DNA of 64,000 nucleotides, taken from contig JACVVK020000016.1 in NCBI GenBank assembly GCA_018292915.2, forward strand, positions 1,315,001 to 1,379,000. The letters run 5' to 3'. Each line of letters opens with the position of its first letter. Position 1 is the stretch's first letter. The notes under the pieces were generated by a model. The model was given only the letters and a program-made list of their open reading frames with translations. It was not told the DNA's origin and searched no databases. This DNA comes from Batillaria attramentaria. Taxonomy: Eukaryota > Mollusca > Gastropoda > Batillariidae. Below, one piece after another: positions 28,668 through 38,415 of this stretch. Position numbers and translations under genes: made by a program.

Positions 28668-31329
28668 CGAGTGTTTATAATTTTGTAACTTTTGAAACCA
28701 TCGTAGTTCCGACCTTTGGGGGTTGTTACTGACCAAGTTATAGTTGACACGTTCGAAATAGTGGTTCTTGTACTGGTCCATCCACACCATGGCCACTCTG
28801 ACGTAGTTCCGGTTGCCGAGGTTGGTGGCCCACTTGATGGGGTTGGTGCTGCGGAAGATGTGACCGATGTGGGAGCACTCAGCCACAACTACTGATCCGT
28901 TACACATCCAGGCCTGTGGACAATGATACCGTCTCAGACATTCAGTATTTCATTACTACAATCACGGTAAAGCTTTTTCCCATGCAGCCGGCTGATGCGG
29001 TACATATACCAGCTAGTCAAGAGACAAAGACATGTAACTGATGTCAGTAAGTGGTGTCCGCAGCCACAATGCATTCTGCCGAGTAAAGGAGGTACATGTA
29101 ACAACAAACCTACCTTTGGTATAATGGGTTTTATCGCCATTTGACAGTAGATATGATTAGTTATATCCTGAGTATTGACGTTGTCTCCATTGCTTCTTTA
29201 GCTTCTTCTTCTACTACGGTCACCTGTTTGACTGGCATTACTGTCGTTTTGCAGCTACTGTACAAAAGTTCTAGTTTTTATCGCTGGTCAGTATCACTCG
29301 GCCGAAGTTACGAGTGAGATTCGCATAAATGAGTAGAACTAGAAGTCAACTCTTAGCGGGAGAGGGAATCGTCACACTTCTCCTCCAGATCTGGCCTTGT
29401 TGCAAAGTCCTCAGTTATAGAAAACTACGAATTCGTTGAAACTCTTAAAAAGGCTAAAACGATAAACCTAACTGACTCAGTGCATCCCTTCCTCAACAAC
29501 AACAACAACAACAGCAGCAGCAGCAGCAACAACCTTAAAGTAAAATCTTACAAACCAAAACCCAAACCGCCGTGTGTTGTACTTTCCAGTCATCATACAT
29601 TAACTGGTGTGAACAGGCATGTTCAATACTAGTCTCCTTAAATGTAAGTTAACATGATGGCGTTTTTTGTTTTCTTTTACATCAGTCTGACGTGCACGGC
29701 GGATGGCACTGACCTTGAAGGAGAGCTCCATGTTCTCGCCGCCCCAGTAATCCAGTTCCGGGTCATAGAGTCCCAGTTCTATAAACCAGCGCCGTGAAAT
29801 AGCGAACAGCCCACCTGGCATCGTGGGGGATCTGACACAGATGTAAACAACACTGTTATACTGACAATGACACATTGATGACTGAAGTGCATAATACGTT
29901 AGAAGTATACGGTCATAATACGTTAGAAGTATACGGTCTAATACGTTAGAAGTATACGGTCATAATACGTTAGAAGTATACAGTCATAATACGTTAGAAG
30001 TATACGGTCATAATACGTTAGAAGTATACGGTCATAATACGTTAGAAGTATACGGTCATAATACGTTAGAAGTACACGGTCATAATACGTTAGAAGTATA
30101 CGGTCATAATACGTTAGAAGTATACGGTCATAATACGTTAGAAGTATACGGTCATAATACGTTAGAAGTATACGGTCATAATACGTTAGAAGTATGGTCG
30201 ATAAGCGGATGTGACGGCTGGGCTCTAACTTAACTACTGATGGTTAAATCATTGCATGAAAAATGCCAGCCAAAAGTTTCGAGCTAAAAGCCGAAACAAA
30301 AGCCAAACCAACAACGAGAACAACAACAAACCCCAAAACCAATAACAAAAAATACCAAACAATAAACAAACAAAACAATTAATGCTTCTCCGTTTTCAAG
30401 TTCCAAGCGATGCTTATACAAATGTTAAAAGAGCGTTGAAGAAATCGAAAGACCCGACCTATCCAAAACTGAGACGCTTCGTAAGCTGAATGAAGAAAAG
30501 AGAGCAGAAAGAAAAACAAAACTCTAATAATTCGGTCCCTTGCTGCTTAGAGTTGGCCACCCCACGTGCCAGCGACTATGGGCGAAGAAGTACTAGTACT
30601 ATCAATACAATGGGCAGAATTCTCGAAGCGTCTTCCTCCAGTGCGACTATACGTCCCTGGCTGTCGGACTCAGTTTATTTCATATAAAATACAGGGAGAA
30701 CTAAATGCTGTCTTTTCCAGTCTTTTTACGATTGTTTGTAAGTTTTTGTTTGTTCAGCACTGAAGTTAAAGGAATTTTGGCTAGGCACTCTACGATGCCG
30801 CAAACACGCGGTAGTGACGCTTCATAGTCGCATCCCGTCTAACCGGCTCAAGGTCGCGCCACGGTCGCCATCGGCTTTAACGAAAACCATGTGATGTGAT
30901 GGACCAAAAGAGTTCAGCTTTACTCACGGTCTTGTGTTGGCGGGCGTCTTGACGTGATCTAGCACGTACAGGTTGGAGTTGGACCAGGTGAAGGTCAAGG
31001 ACTGGAAGTTGAAGGTCCCTAGCGCTGACATCCCGTGAGCCATGTAGCCAAGGTCACCCGCACCTATCATGTCGATGATCGGGAACGGTACCGCTCGGTA
31101 GTCTTCGGCAATCACCGCCAACAGAGGTTCCGCCCACCCTGCACGACACGGGGAGGAGGACTGGGTGATATCAGTTTTACTTGTGGGTGGTTCGCATGAT
31201 TTACTGTCATTAACACAGAAAACGTCTACACATGCCCTGGTTATACAAATTCAACCGTTTTGTTGGTCACTGAGAGGGTAGGGTGTAGTTATCGCCATCA
31301 CTCGGCCTTCACTGTGACAGATGTGTGTC

Positions 31330-31394
<65 letters not shown>

Positions 31395-32185
31395 ACCTTA
31401 AAAATTAAACTGGTAAACAAACCTCACCTGGCGAACATTCGATGTGCGAATCTAGGAACACGATTGCCTCCCCTTTGGACTCCGCAAACCCCCTGAGCCT
31501 CGCTTTGGTCAAACCGCCTCGCTCTGGGCTGCGCACGATCTTCACTTTGGGGTAATCACGGAAGTACTTCTCAAGCGGTTTCTTCAAGTGGTCTTTATAT
31601 TAAAAAAAAAGTTACTGTTACTGGTACTGATTACCGTCCTTGTAGCGATACGAGCAGCACCATGACTTTCTGCACATAGCGTACTTTTATTTTGTCCGAG
31701 AACGCATCAGCAAACGCCATTGGATGTTACATCATAACTGCAGCCTACATCAGCGTAAGAAACCTTCTGGGCGTTAGGTGTAACCATTTAATCCCTACTT
31801 CCCCCATTCCCCTCACCTCACCTCCTCCTTTGCAGGCCAAGTTTTTGTTTTCAACCGCAGGCCGTGACGGAAGCAAAGAAGAAAAAGAAGAAGAAAAACA
31901 ACAACAGTCACAGATTCAGCTGAGTATTTACCCATGGTGGAACTGTCGTCGACCAGTATGACCTCAGTCAGCAGGTCGTCTCGCGTCCTGTCCAGAATAC
32001 TATGGACGGACCTCAGCAGCGTGGACCAAGCCTCGTTGTGGAAGATGATGATGACGCTCACAGAGGGCAAAGTGCTTGGGTACTGCTTCTCGCGACACCT
32101 GGCGGCAAAAGCGTACGTCTTCGAGAGACTGGTGTTGTGGGTAGTGTGTTTGCCTTTTCTTTTACGTTTGTTTTTTGTGTGCCGT

Positions 32186-32250
<65 letters not shown>

Positions 32251-33611
32251 GGGGGGGGTGGGAGTAAGAGGTGATGTGTGTGTGTGTGTGTGTGTGTGTG
32301 TGTTGGGGGGAGGGGGGGGGAGGGGGGCGATATCTGACTCACTGTTGAGACCGGAAGTCGGGCAGCTCCCTGTGTACCGGTATGAGGTCTGACGCCATCT
32401 GGTTGAAACTGTTCTTGTCCCACTTTTCCTGGTACACCTTCTGCTGGTCTGGCGGCAGGTCATCCTTCTTGATCTTCAGGCCTTTCTCACCTTGACCTGA
32501 CACAGTCACTGTCGCTTACAGTTCACCCTCAAATATATCCCCTCACATATCTACCGTCATTTGGATTTGATAAGCACTGCTATGCCCCCTTTCCATTTGG
32601 CAGTACACTGGTTAATAGTTATAGTAAAGACAGCAAAGAGTTGTATGGCTAAGCATTATAAGCATTATGACAGTGTCGATGGCAAGACCACTGCACTGCC
32701 AGATCGTTTGCACCCCCCCCCCTCCCCTCCACACTTACTTCAGATGAAGACAGTAATTTGCCACCAAAATATTCGCACATGTTGTGTTAGCTGTATATCT
32801 TTGAAATAAAAGAGGTCTGGTAAACATGCCTGTTGTTGTACATAATCAGTTAACTTGTTAAATTGTGCCTTTGGCATCAGATCTTTTGGACATTTGAACA
32901 AAACAGACGGGGAATCTTGGTACATGTATATCCAAGAGGCATACAGGAAGAGGAAGATACGAGTGTTTGTTGGAACATCACCAGCGGGCAATAGCCTACA
33001 ATGTTAAATAACGGGGACAACAAGAAGGGGGGAAACTTACCTTTTGCGCCTGACGGCAGTCTCTCAACATATGACGGATATGTGACGTCAGCATACGGGT
33101 CTGCGTCCTTTTGGTCACCAACATCGTCGTTATTCTTTCTGACATCAGCAGGAACTTTATCGTTGACGTCATTACGCGGACCAGGGGGAACACGTAACAC
33201 ATTGTCAGAGAAGTTTCCTTTGTTGTTCACATTTTCATTTCTTTGAAAGTCGATTCCTTGGTTTTTCAACTTTCCTTTAAAATCCCTGTTTTCTTGTACA
33301 TCAGGAAAATTACGTAAAACTTTATCCGCATCCTCTTTATAGTTTGCAATATTCGAGTCTGCTGGATTTGGGTCTTTGTACGTAGGAAACGGGTGATTCT
33401 CTATCTTTTTCTCCTTGGGGACGAGGTTTTCGGACTCTTGGGCGGACAAGTCAGCCACAGCATCGTCATATTCTCTTTGCGGCACTACCTCTCTTGGAAA
33501 CAAAGATGAGTCGTCCTCCCCTTGTGACACTGTGTGGAGGACGTATAGAAACCACATGACGGGAAAGACAACAGAAGCCCATCGCACCATTCGAAACAAC
33601 TGTCGTTTCAT
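26338..33611 (-). CDS. polypeptide N-acetylgalactosaminyltransferase
   Basis: Eleven coding exons join in one frame of 687 residues: 33611-33041, 32496-32343, 32098-31932, 31592-31428, 31138-30928, 29831-29714, 28913-28734, 28203-28069, 27892-27797, 27310-27194 and 26487-26338. It is a type II Golgi protein that starts mucin-type O-glycosylation by moving GalNAc from UDP-GalNAc to Ser/Thr (GT27 family). Domains: short cytosolic tail, signal anchor (about 10-27), a stem of ~215 residues, GT-A catalytic domain with [13 protein letters not shown] (258-270), the metal-binding DSH (345-347), [11 protein letters not shown] (452-462), GHIFR (479-483) and WMDQYK (506-511), then a ricin-type lectin domain (about 569-687). 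The residues expected for catalysis are present. Divergent points are a GTFNFQ segment where most members have RGGF[DN]W, and a middle lectin repeat without the usual Cys pair. Which subfamily it belongs to is unclear. Confidence 0.96.
27018..27138. repeat. (CTGT)n and (CT)n microsatellites
   Basis: Six CTGT units with a CT run at 27020-27060 and a second CT run at 27113-27138. Both lie in the last intron of the GalNAc-transferase gene, near its exon 10 donor. Confidence 0.93.
27194..27310 (-). CDS. GalNAc-T exon 10: second lectin repeat
   Basis: Acceptor ttgtgtttcag|TTTTGG, donor GACGAG|GTATGG, 117 nt. The FW completes the QxW of the first repeat. The beta repeat lacks the usual CLD and Cys residues. 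Confidence 0.88.
27797..27892 (-). CDS. GalNAc-T exon 9: first lectin repeat
   Basis: Acceptor catattgtgcag|GTAAA, donor CCACAG|GTATTG, 96 nt. It encodes [12 protein letters not shown] and [12 protein letters not shown], the GLCLD...C pattern of a ricin alpha repeat. Confidence 0.9.
28069..28203 (-). CDS. GalNAc-T exon 8: end of catalytic domain
   Basis: Acceptor atactgggcag|GGTGAT, donor GGGCAG|GTACAG, 135 nt. It encodes [20 protein letters not shown] and [12 protein letters not shown], the conserved link to the lectin domain. Confidence 0.94.
28585..28664. repeat. (GT)n microsatellite
   Basis: About 40 pure GT units on the plus strand, 70 bases downstream of the exon 7 donor of the GalNAc-transferase (AC-rich in the transcript). 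Confidence 0.97.
28734..28913 (-). CDS. GalNAc-T exon 7: GHIFR and acceptor-loop region
   Basis: Acceptor ttgtccacag|GCCTGG, donor AACTTG|GTCAGT, 180 nt, phase 0 at both ends. It encodes [20 protein letters not shown] and [11 protein letters not shown]. Confidence 0.95.
29492..29532. repeat. (CAA)n(CAG)n trinucleotide tract
   Basis: Interrupted CAA and CAG units in an intron of the GalNAc-transferase gene. Confidence 0.85.
29714..29831 (-). CDS. GalNAc-T exon 6: Gal/GalNAc-T motif
   Basis: Acceptor catctgtgtcag|ATCCC, donor TTCAAG|GTCAGT, 118 nt. It encodes [15 protein letters not shown] and [14 protein letters not shown]. Confidence 0.96.
29890..30198. repeat. 24-bp minisatellite, ~13 copies, intronic
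   Basis: The unit is cataatacgttagaagtata plus cggt. Twelve nearly identical units (the third has 23 bases) and one partial unit fit 29890-30198. Units differ by at most one or two bases, so the array is recent. It lies between exons 5 and 6 of the GalNAc-transferase gene. Confidence 0.97.
30928..31138 (-). CDS. GalNAc-T exon 5: catalytic core
   Basis: Acceptor gtgtcgtgcag|GGTGG, donor AGACC|GTGAGT, 211 nt. It encodes [13 protein letters not shown] (the G is completed across the junction), [17 protein letters not shown] and the unusual [13 protein letters not shown]. Confidence 0.94.
31331..31393. repeat. (GT)n microsatellite
   Basis: About 31 GT units, 35 bases beyond the exon 4 donor of the GalNAc-transferase. 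Confidence 0.97.
31428..31592 (-). CDS. GalNAc-T exon 4: DSH metal site
   Basis: Acceptor taatataaag|ACCAC, which has a weak pyrimidine tract but an upstream T-rich stretch (tttttttttaat); donor GCCAG|GTGAGG. It encodes [20 protein letters not shown] and VFLDSHIEC. Confidence 0.95.
31932..32098 (-). CDS. GalNAc-T exon 3: UDP-GalNAc binding start
   Basis: Acceptor tttgccgccag|GTGTC, donor CATGG|GTAAAT, 167 nt. It encodes [20 protein letters not shown] followed by [15 protein letters not shown] and [10 protein letters not shown]. Confidence 0.95.
32189..32326. repeat. (GT)n tracts with G-runs
   Basis: GT runs at 32189-32249 and 32273-32303, each followed by a G-run. They occupy most of the short intron between exons 2 and 3 of the GalNAc-transferase and end about 17 bases from the exon 2 donor. 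Confidence 0.96.
32343..32496 (-). CDS. GalNAc-T exon 2: end of stem
   Basis: Acceptor gtgactgtgtcag|GTCAAG, donor CAACA|GTGAGT, 154 nt. It encodes [20 protein letters not shown] and LPDFRSQQ, the expected lead-in to the catalytic domain. Confidence 0.9.
33041..33611 (-). CDS. GalNAc-T exon 1: anchor and stem
   Basis: The start ATG lies in a strong Kozak context (gcggtcaccATGa). [11 protein letters not shown] precedes the hydrophobic [17 protein letters not shown]. The rest is a charged, Asp/Asn/Lys-rich stem. Donor AAAAG|GTAAGT. The frame is open upstream to a likely acceptor (cttgtattttcag|G at 33713), implying a separate 5' UTR exon that was not located. Confidence 0.92.
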
Positions 33612-34311
33612 GGTGACCGCAACTTCTCCACAAAGCCGCCAGGGCACCGATCCCGCACGTGCGGCGAACAATTCAAACGCAGCTCCGATGTGAACCGTTA
33701 AAGGCAATATTCCTGAAAATACAAGAGATTTTTTTTATGAACCTGCATTTAAATTACATAAAAAAAATCCTGAAACTGAAGCCAGACTTTTGTAGTATTG
33801 ATCTTCCAACGATTCTCAAGCACATTCTGAACAGTGGCAGCCAGATGATCAGTCAGCGAGTTTTGTAATTATCAGTCCGACAAATTATGTGAAAAGACAA
33901 ATTTTCTACTACGGTATAACTCCGTCGCACCCTGGAAGTGCTGTTACCTCAACAGTTCAATAATGTGAAACAGACGAACGGCGGAGAAACGTGCGAGATA
34001 ATGAATTTTGTACGTGTTTGCTTCAATCAGAACCTAAGTGATACGTTGGCTGGAACAGACAGACAGTAAGAGTCTGTGATAAAATCTGTGACAGTTTCCA
34101 ACACGACAAAGGCCGGTTCAATTTTAACGACTCTTTCGCCCCAGGTAGAGTGCATGCGTAACTTAACGCAGCTGTCTTCACTTTTCGTGCATTGCATGTG
34201 TGAGGTTGCATTGCATCCAGCAGCTGACGCGAGTTTATTACGTTATTTTTTTTTTTTTTTTAACCGATGTTGATCCTTTTAGTTCTGCGGAAAATATTGT
34301 TTCTACTTTTG

Positions 34312-34752
34312 ATGTACGTCACGACGAAGCGCAAGCACGGAATCTTTTCCTGTTATAAATTTCATGTACGTCACGACAAGCTCAAGCGAATTTACTGTTT
34401 TTCAAATTCAAGATGTACGTCACGACAAGGTCAAACGGATTTACTGTTTTTCAATTCTATGTACGTCACGACAAGGTCAAACGAAGTTACTGTTTTTCAA
34501 ATTCCATGTACATCACGACAAGGTCAAACGGATTTACTGTTCAAGTTTTTCAATTCCATGTACGTCACGAGAAGGTCAAACGGATTTACTCTTATTCAAT
34601 TCCATGAACGTCACGACAAGGTCAAACGAAGTTACTGTTTTTCAAATTCCAATGATGTACGTCACGACAAGGTCAAACGGATTTACTGTTTTTCAGTTCC
34701 ATGTGCGTCACGGCAACGAATGCCGATTCATGCGGACTTACTGTCATCAATC
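34312..34752 (+). repeat. ~47-bp tandem array with CRE-like and AAGGTCA motifs
   Basis: About nine units start near 34312, 34363, 34411, 34458, 34505, 34557, 34603, 34654 and 34700. Most contain atgtacgtcacgacaaggtc and a T-rich end. Six units carry TACGTCA (TGACGTA on the other strand, a CRE-like site) and six carry AAGGTCA, an extended nuclear-receptor half-site. The array ends ~0.6 kb upstream of the first mapped exon of the minus-strand GalNAc-transferase. Open frames through it (MYVTTRSNGF repeats) are a by-product of the repeat. Confidence 0.92.
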
Positions 34753-35485
34753 CCTTTACTGGCTTTAATAGTGCACACATGCTGCACAGGTTAGCTAGTG
34801 AGTGACACTGACATTTTTCTCAGACGCTAAGAATTATTTACATTTGATACTTGTCTACAAATCAACGGAGTGAAGAACGGAAAGTTTTCAGTCGCCATCC
34901 TTACATCCACCACGACCGTACTGTGTTGGGCGCAAACGTTTTTGACGTGGAACAGGAGGACAGTTTGAAACGTTACGGCGGAGCGGCCGGCACGTGCCAC
35001 GAAATGATCGGCCTCTTTGTGAGAAAGCGTAGGCAGTCACGTGACCGCCATCAGTTTTATCGTGGAGGAGCACTATAGTCCATTCGCTTGTTCTGTCGTG
35101 GTTAGTTTCACTTGATCCTGCCGAACAATTCTGCACGAGTCCCCTCCAGAGTTTCCGGCCAGGCATCACGACTAGTACAGCCAGAAGTCACGTGATCTGA
35201 TCAGGTTTTAGTTCTGGAAAGATGACTCGAGACAACCCCATCTTTTTCTCTGGTTTTGAGTTATTTTTACACTGCAGACTGACAGCGTTCTCCGACACAG
35301 GTAAAGTTACTGTGGACATTGAATTTTAGGTCTACGTGAGAGCTGATTCTCAGTTTCTTAGTCTAGAAGGGGACAATACCTAAAAATATAATCTATGATC
35401 TATAGGCCTACATTCAGAACGGCGTCACGTGAGGGTTCTTGGTATAATTATATACAATTACATGGCTTATATTTATGTGTCAAAC
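34753..35485. other. intergenic, no gene recognised
   Basis: Possible distal 5' flank of the GalNAc-transferase. It contains several CACGTG or CACGTGA-type E-boxes (about 34991, 35038 and 35191) and no supported exon. Confidence 0.35.
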
Positions 35486-35569
35486 GGGCTAATTCTATCT
35501 TTGCTAAGCCAACTAATGTTTAGGAACAGCCGGTTTCGCTCGTGAGTGCGCCTGTGTGCTCGAAATACA

Positions 35570-37778
35570 CTAATGAACTTTAATGAACTTTATTTTACAA
35601 GGATATAAGTGTTAAGCACAAGTGCTTATCTTACAACTTGTCCTTGCTACAGAAAACGAAAACAGAAAAAAGAACTAAGAAGTACTACATGATCCAAACT
35701 TAAAAAAAACAAAACAAAAAAAAACTAATTAAAAAAAAAAAAATTAATTAAAAAAAAAAAAAAAAAAAGAGGAAAAAAAAGGCAAAGCTAAAAACAAACA
35801 AATGAAATACAACGGAGCATATCAAGCAATGTCAAGCCAAACATAATGAGTATAACAGCCATTTCTAACAAACAGGTAAAATCAAGCGTAAAATATGACT
35901 GGAGGGGTACATTATAATCAATGATGAAGAAGACTGGCTGCATCCCCGGAACTGTCCAAAAGATACTTGTGTAGGTGAGTCTTAAATGATGTTAAAGAGC
36001 ACAACTGCTTAAGCCTCAGTGGAAGGTAATTCCAGGAAGATGCTGCAGAGTAAGAAAAACTTGTCTTATACAAGTCCATTCTAGGGAGTGGGATGGCGAG
36101 ATTGTGTTGGGCGTTGGGATTACGTGATGACACAGGCTTGAAAAGAGAAGACAGATACTTCGGAGTTTCAGTTTTGAGCAGCTTGAAGACAGCGACACAC
36201 TTATTGAAGATCAATTGGTTACGAAGAGAGAGTAGACCCAGCGTTTGTAGTTTGTTATCAGTGCTTGAAATGACATTAGGGTTAAGTATTTTGGCTGCCC
36301 GTCTGTGTAAAGAGTTCAGTTTTCTAAAATGTACATCAGCACAGCCATCCCACACCACCGAAGCATAATCGAGATGGGACTGTACGTGAGCGTGATAAAA
36401 GAGTTTAAGGGCTTTGCAGTCTACAAAGTGCTTCAGCTGTGACATGAGGAAAATGTTGCGGGCTATTTTTTTACGGATGTATTCAATGTGTGCTTGCCAT
36501 TTTAATTGGTCGTCTATAACAACACCAAGCAGTCGGTGTTCCTGAACCTGTTGGATAGAAGTTTCACCTAAATATAACGAAAGAGAGAGGGGATGTAGTT
36601 GGTGTTTCTGTCTGGTTGTTATGACCATCGCTTCTGTCTTTAATGGGTTAATTACCATGCGGTTTGATTCACACCACTCTAGAGTTTCATTGAGACTCAG
36701 CTGTAGGCAGTTGGTCAATGAATCAGTGGTCTTAGCAGATGCGTGAATAGTGGTGTCATCCGCGAACATATCACATTTGGTGAGAGGGTGAGACAGATGT
36801 AGGGGGAGATCATTAATAAATAGACAAAAAAGTAATGGACCTAGGACAGACCCCTGGGGTACGCCACATGTAATGTGACCGAGATCTGATATGGAACCAT
36901 TAGCAACGACGGCCTGCCTTCTGTTAGTTAGATAGGAGTGAAACAAGGACATGGCTGAAGAGCTTATACCGTATGCACTCATTTTTTCCAATAAAATATC
37001 ATGATCAACGAGATCGAAAGCCTTTCTAAAGTCCAAAAAGACAACCCCAGAAAGATCACCAGAGTTGCAGGATGTTAGCCAAGTGTTCGTTAGATGGGCC
37101 AGTGCCGTCTGACAAGAGTGACCAGGACGAAAGCCGGACTGTGAAGGAGAGAGAAGATTATTCGTTTCAATGTATGCCAAAAGGTGCGCGTGAATGTGTT
37201 TTTCTAGTGGCTTGGATAATGCTGATAAAACTGAGATAGGGCGGAAATTGTTGGCATGGTCTACATCCTTTGATTTGGGTAGAGGTATTACTTTAGCCAT
37301 CTTAAATGCATCCGGGAAGATGCTTGTTTTGATACACAGGTTATAGATGTGCGTCAATGGTTCGACAATATAGGGTAGGGCTAACTTCAGAATGAAGTTG
37401 GTTATACCATCAAAACCTTTGGATGAATTATTGCGCCCATGTACAAGAAACCTTCCCACTTCGTGGACTGCCATTAGAGGCACTGTAAAAGGTTTATCTG
37501 GGTTACACCGTTCAGCACAGAACTGCTGTAGGATCGAAGTTAGGGGGCTTTTGTTAGTCTGTTTGAGGTCACGGGTTAAAGAGTTGGCTACAGAGAGAAA
37601 ATGTTTGTTAAACTCTTCGGGAGAAACCTTAAATTGAGTGTCACGGTTGTTTTTGTTGGAACCTTTAGAAAAGGTGTTGAGTGCTCTCCAGATGGAGGAT
37701 ATGTCATTTTTGTTTTCAGTAATTTTCTGAAAGAGTGCTTGCTTCGCCTTCCTAACCACTATATGAGATAAGCACAAC
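35570..37778 (-). mobile_element. 5'-truncated non-LTR retrotransposon (LINE)
   Basis: On the minus strand the element starts inside the reverse-transcriptase ORF and ends with a 3' UTR of about 340 bases that closes in aataaagttcattaaagttc, a short tandem 3' end typical of CR1/L2-like elements. The 3' UTR contains a T-rich stretch (A-rich on the plus strand at 35700-35770). No endonuclease or ORF1 is present. Confidence 0.88.
35918..37777 (-). CDS. LINE reverse transcriptase (5'-truncated ORF2)
   Basis: An uninterrupted frame of ~619 codons, with no internal ATG needed at its truncated 5' edge, ends in TGA at 35920-35918. RT blocks follow in order: IPLPKSKDVDHANNFRPISV, SGFRPGHSCQTAL, VFLDFRKAFDLVDHDIL, GVPQGSVLGPLLFCLFINDL and the catalytic FADDT box, then the thumb region (QEHRLLGVVIDDQLKW) and a C-terminal zone (HLDYASVVWDG). 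RT copies the element RNA at the nicked target. The N-terminal endonuclease is lost, so this copy cannot move by itself. It belongs to the Jockey/CR1 group; the exact clade was not determined. Confidence 0.93.
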   Translation of the reverse strand: MCLSHIVVRKAKQALFQKITENKNDISSIWRALNTFSKGSNKNNRDTQFKVSPEEFNKHFLSVANSLTRDLKQTNKSPLTSILQQFCAERCNPDKPFTVPLMAVHEVGRFLVHGRNNSSKGFDGITNFILKLALPYIVEPLTHIYNLCIKTSIFPDAFKMAKVIPLPKSKDVDHANNFRPISVLSALSKPLEKHIHAHLLAYIETNNLLSPSQSGFRPGHSCQTALAHLTNTWLTSCNSGDLSGVVFLDFRKAFDLVDHDILLEKMSAYGISSSAMSLFHSYLTNRRQAVVANGSISDLGHITCGVPQGSVLGPLLFCLFINDLPLHLSHPLTKCDMFADDTTIHASAKTTDSLTNCLQLSLNETLEWCESNRMVINPLKTEAMVITTRQKHQLHPLSLSLYLGETSIQQVQEHRLLGVVIDDQLKWQAHIEYIRKKIARNIFLMSQLKHFVDCKALKLFYHAHVQSHLDYASVVWDGCADVHFRKLNSLHRRAAKILNPNVISSTDNKLQTLGLLSLRNQLIFNKCVAVFKLLKTETPKYLSSLFKPVSSRNPNAQHNLAIPLPRMDLYKTSFSYSAASSWNYLPLRLKQLCSLTSFKTHLHKYLLDSSGDAASLLHH

Positions 37779-38202
37779 TCTTAATGCGATACAATGTTGT
37801 ACGATACACTTTGCACGAGCGGTGGAACATTCAAATTCTACGATTGTTGCTACACTACTGGAGCGCTCAGTGTGGTCGCCGCGTCATTGAGTACGCATCT
37901 GCTGGCTCAGTGCCAGCATTACAGACGCTGCCACTGTGCAGGTGTCTAAGCGGTGTGTTGATAGATGCCACGACATCTGCCCGTAACGATCTGTGGGTAT
38001 AGAAATGGTCGCATTAGCCACTTTTAGTCTCTCACCGCTAACCCTAGATAAACGGCGGTATTTTCAAGCTCACGGCCAGAACCCGGATGTCCCCAAGTGA
38101 CAAAGGCGAGGCCGGTACCGTTAAGACGCATGCGTAATCAATGCCTTGTCTGACAAATCATTGTTAAGATTTGAAAGGGAAAAGGTAACAGACGAAAAAG
38201 AA

Positions 38203-38230
38203 AACAACAACAACAACAACAACAACAACA
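38203..38230. repeat. (AAC)n microsatellite
   Basis: About nine AAC units. Confidence 0.9.
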
Positions 38231-38267
38231 AACACAACAACTTGTCGCAGCATTTGTTCCAAACATT

Positions 38268-38360
38268 CAATTCAATTCAATAAATCTTATTATCCCCTTA
38301 GGGGAAATTAAGGTGTGGTGATCATAAAAAGACAGACAGTACATTAAAAACACTCAAACA
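38268..38360 (-). mobile_element. LINE 3'-end fragment
   Basis: On the minus strand the fragment ends aagatttattgaattgaatt, with tandem GAATT units, preceded by ttaatttcccctaaggggat. This looks like the 3' terminus of another non-LTR element, different from the one at 35570. Confidence 0.45.
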
Positions 38361-38415
38361 AAATAATCAATAAGCAAACCATTTTCTCGGCGCTTTGTAA
38401 TTAATAACGTTTAAT

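Larger units (their letters stand above)
35486..38020 (+). repeat. interspersed repeat family 1, copy 2, split by a LINE
   Basis: The left part (35486-35569, gggctaattctatctttgct to gctcgaaatacac) and right part (about 37779-38020, from ctcttaatgcgatac to gcattagcc) together match copies 1 and 3. Between them lies a minus-strand LINE. About 20-25 bases of the repeat at the junction are not found on either side. Confidence 0.8.

Noticed and set aside
29890..30198. CRISPR-like array
   Set aside because: Units are contiguous with no spacers and lie in an animal intron; the same applies to the arrays at 34312, 40745 and 57996.
33612..33707. A longer N-terminus for the GalNAc-transferase (32 extra codons)
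   Set aside because: It has no ATG, starts next to a likely 3' splice site, and would put the signal anchor in the middle of the protein; the ATG at 33611 has an excellent Kozak context.
34267..34794. Frames encoding repeated MYVTTRSNGFTVFQ-like peptides
   Set aside because: They shift frame between units and vary as non-coding DNA; the array is better read as a minisatellite.
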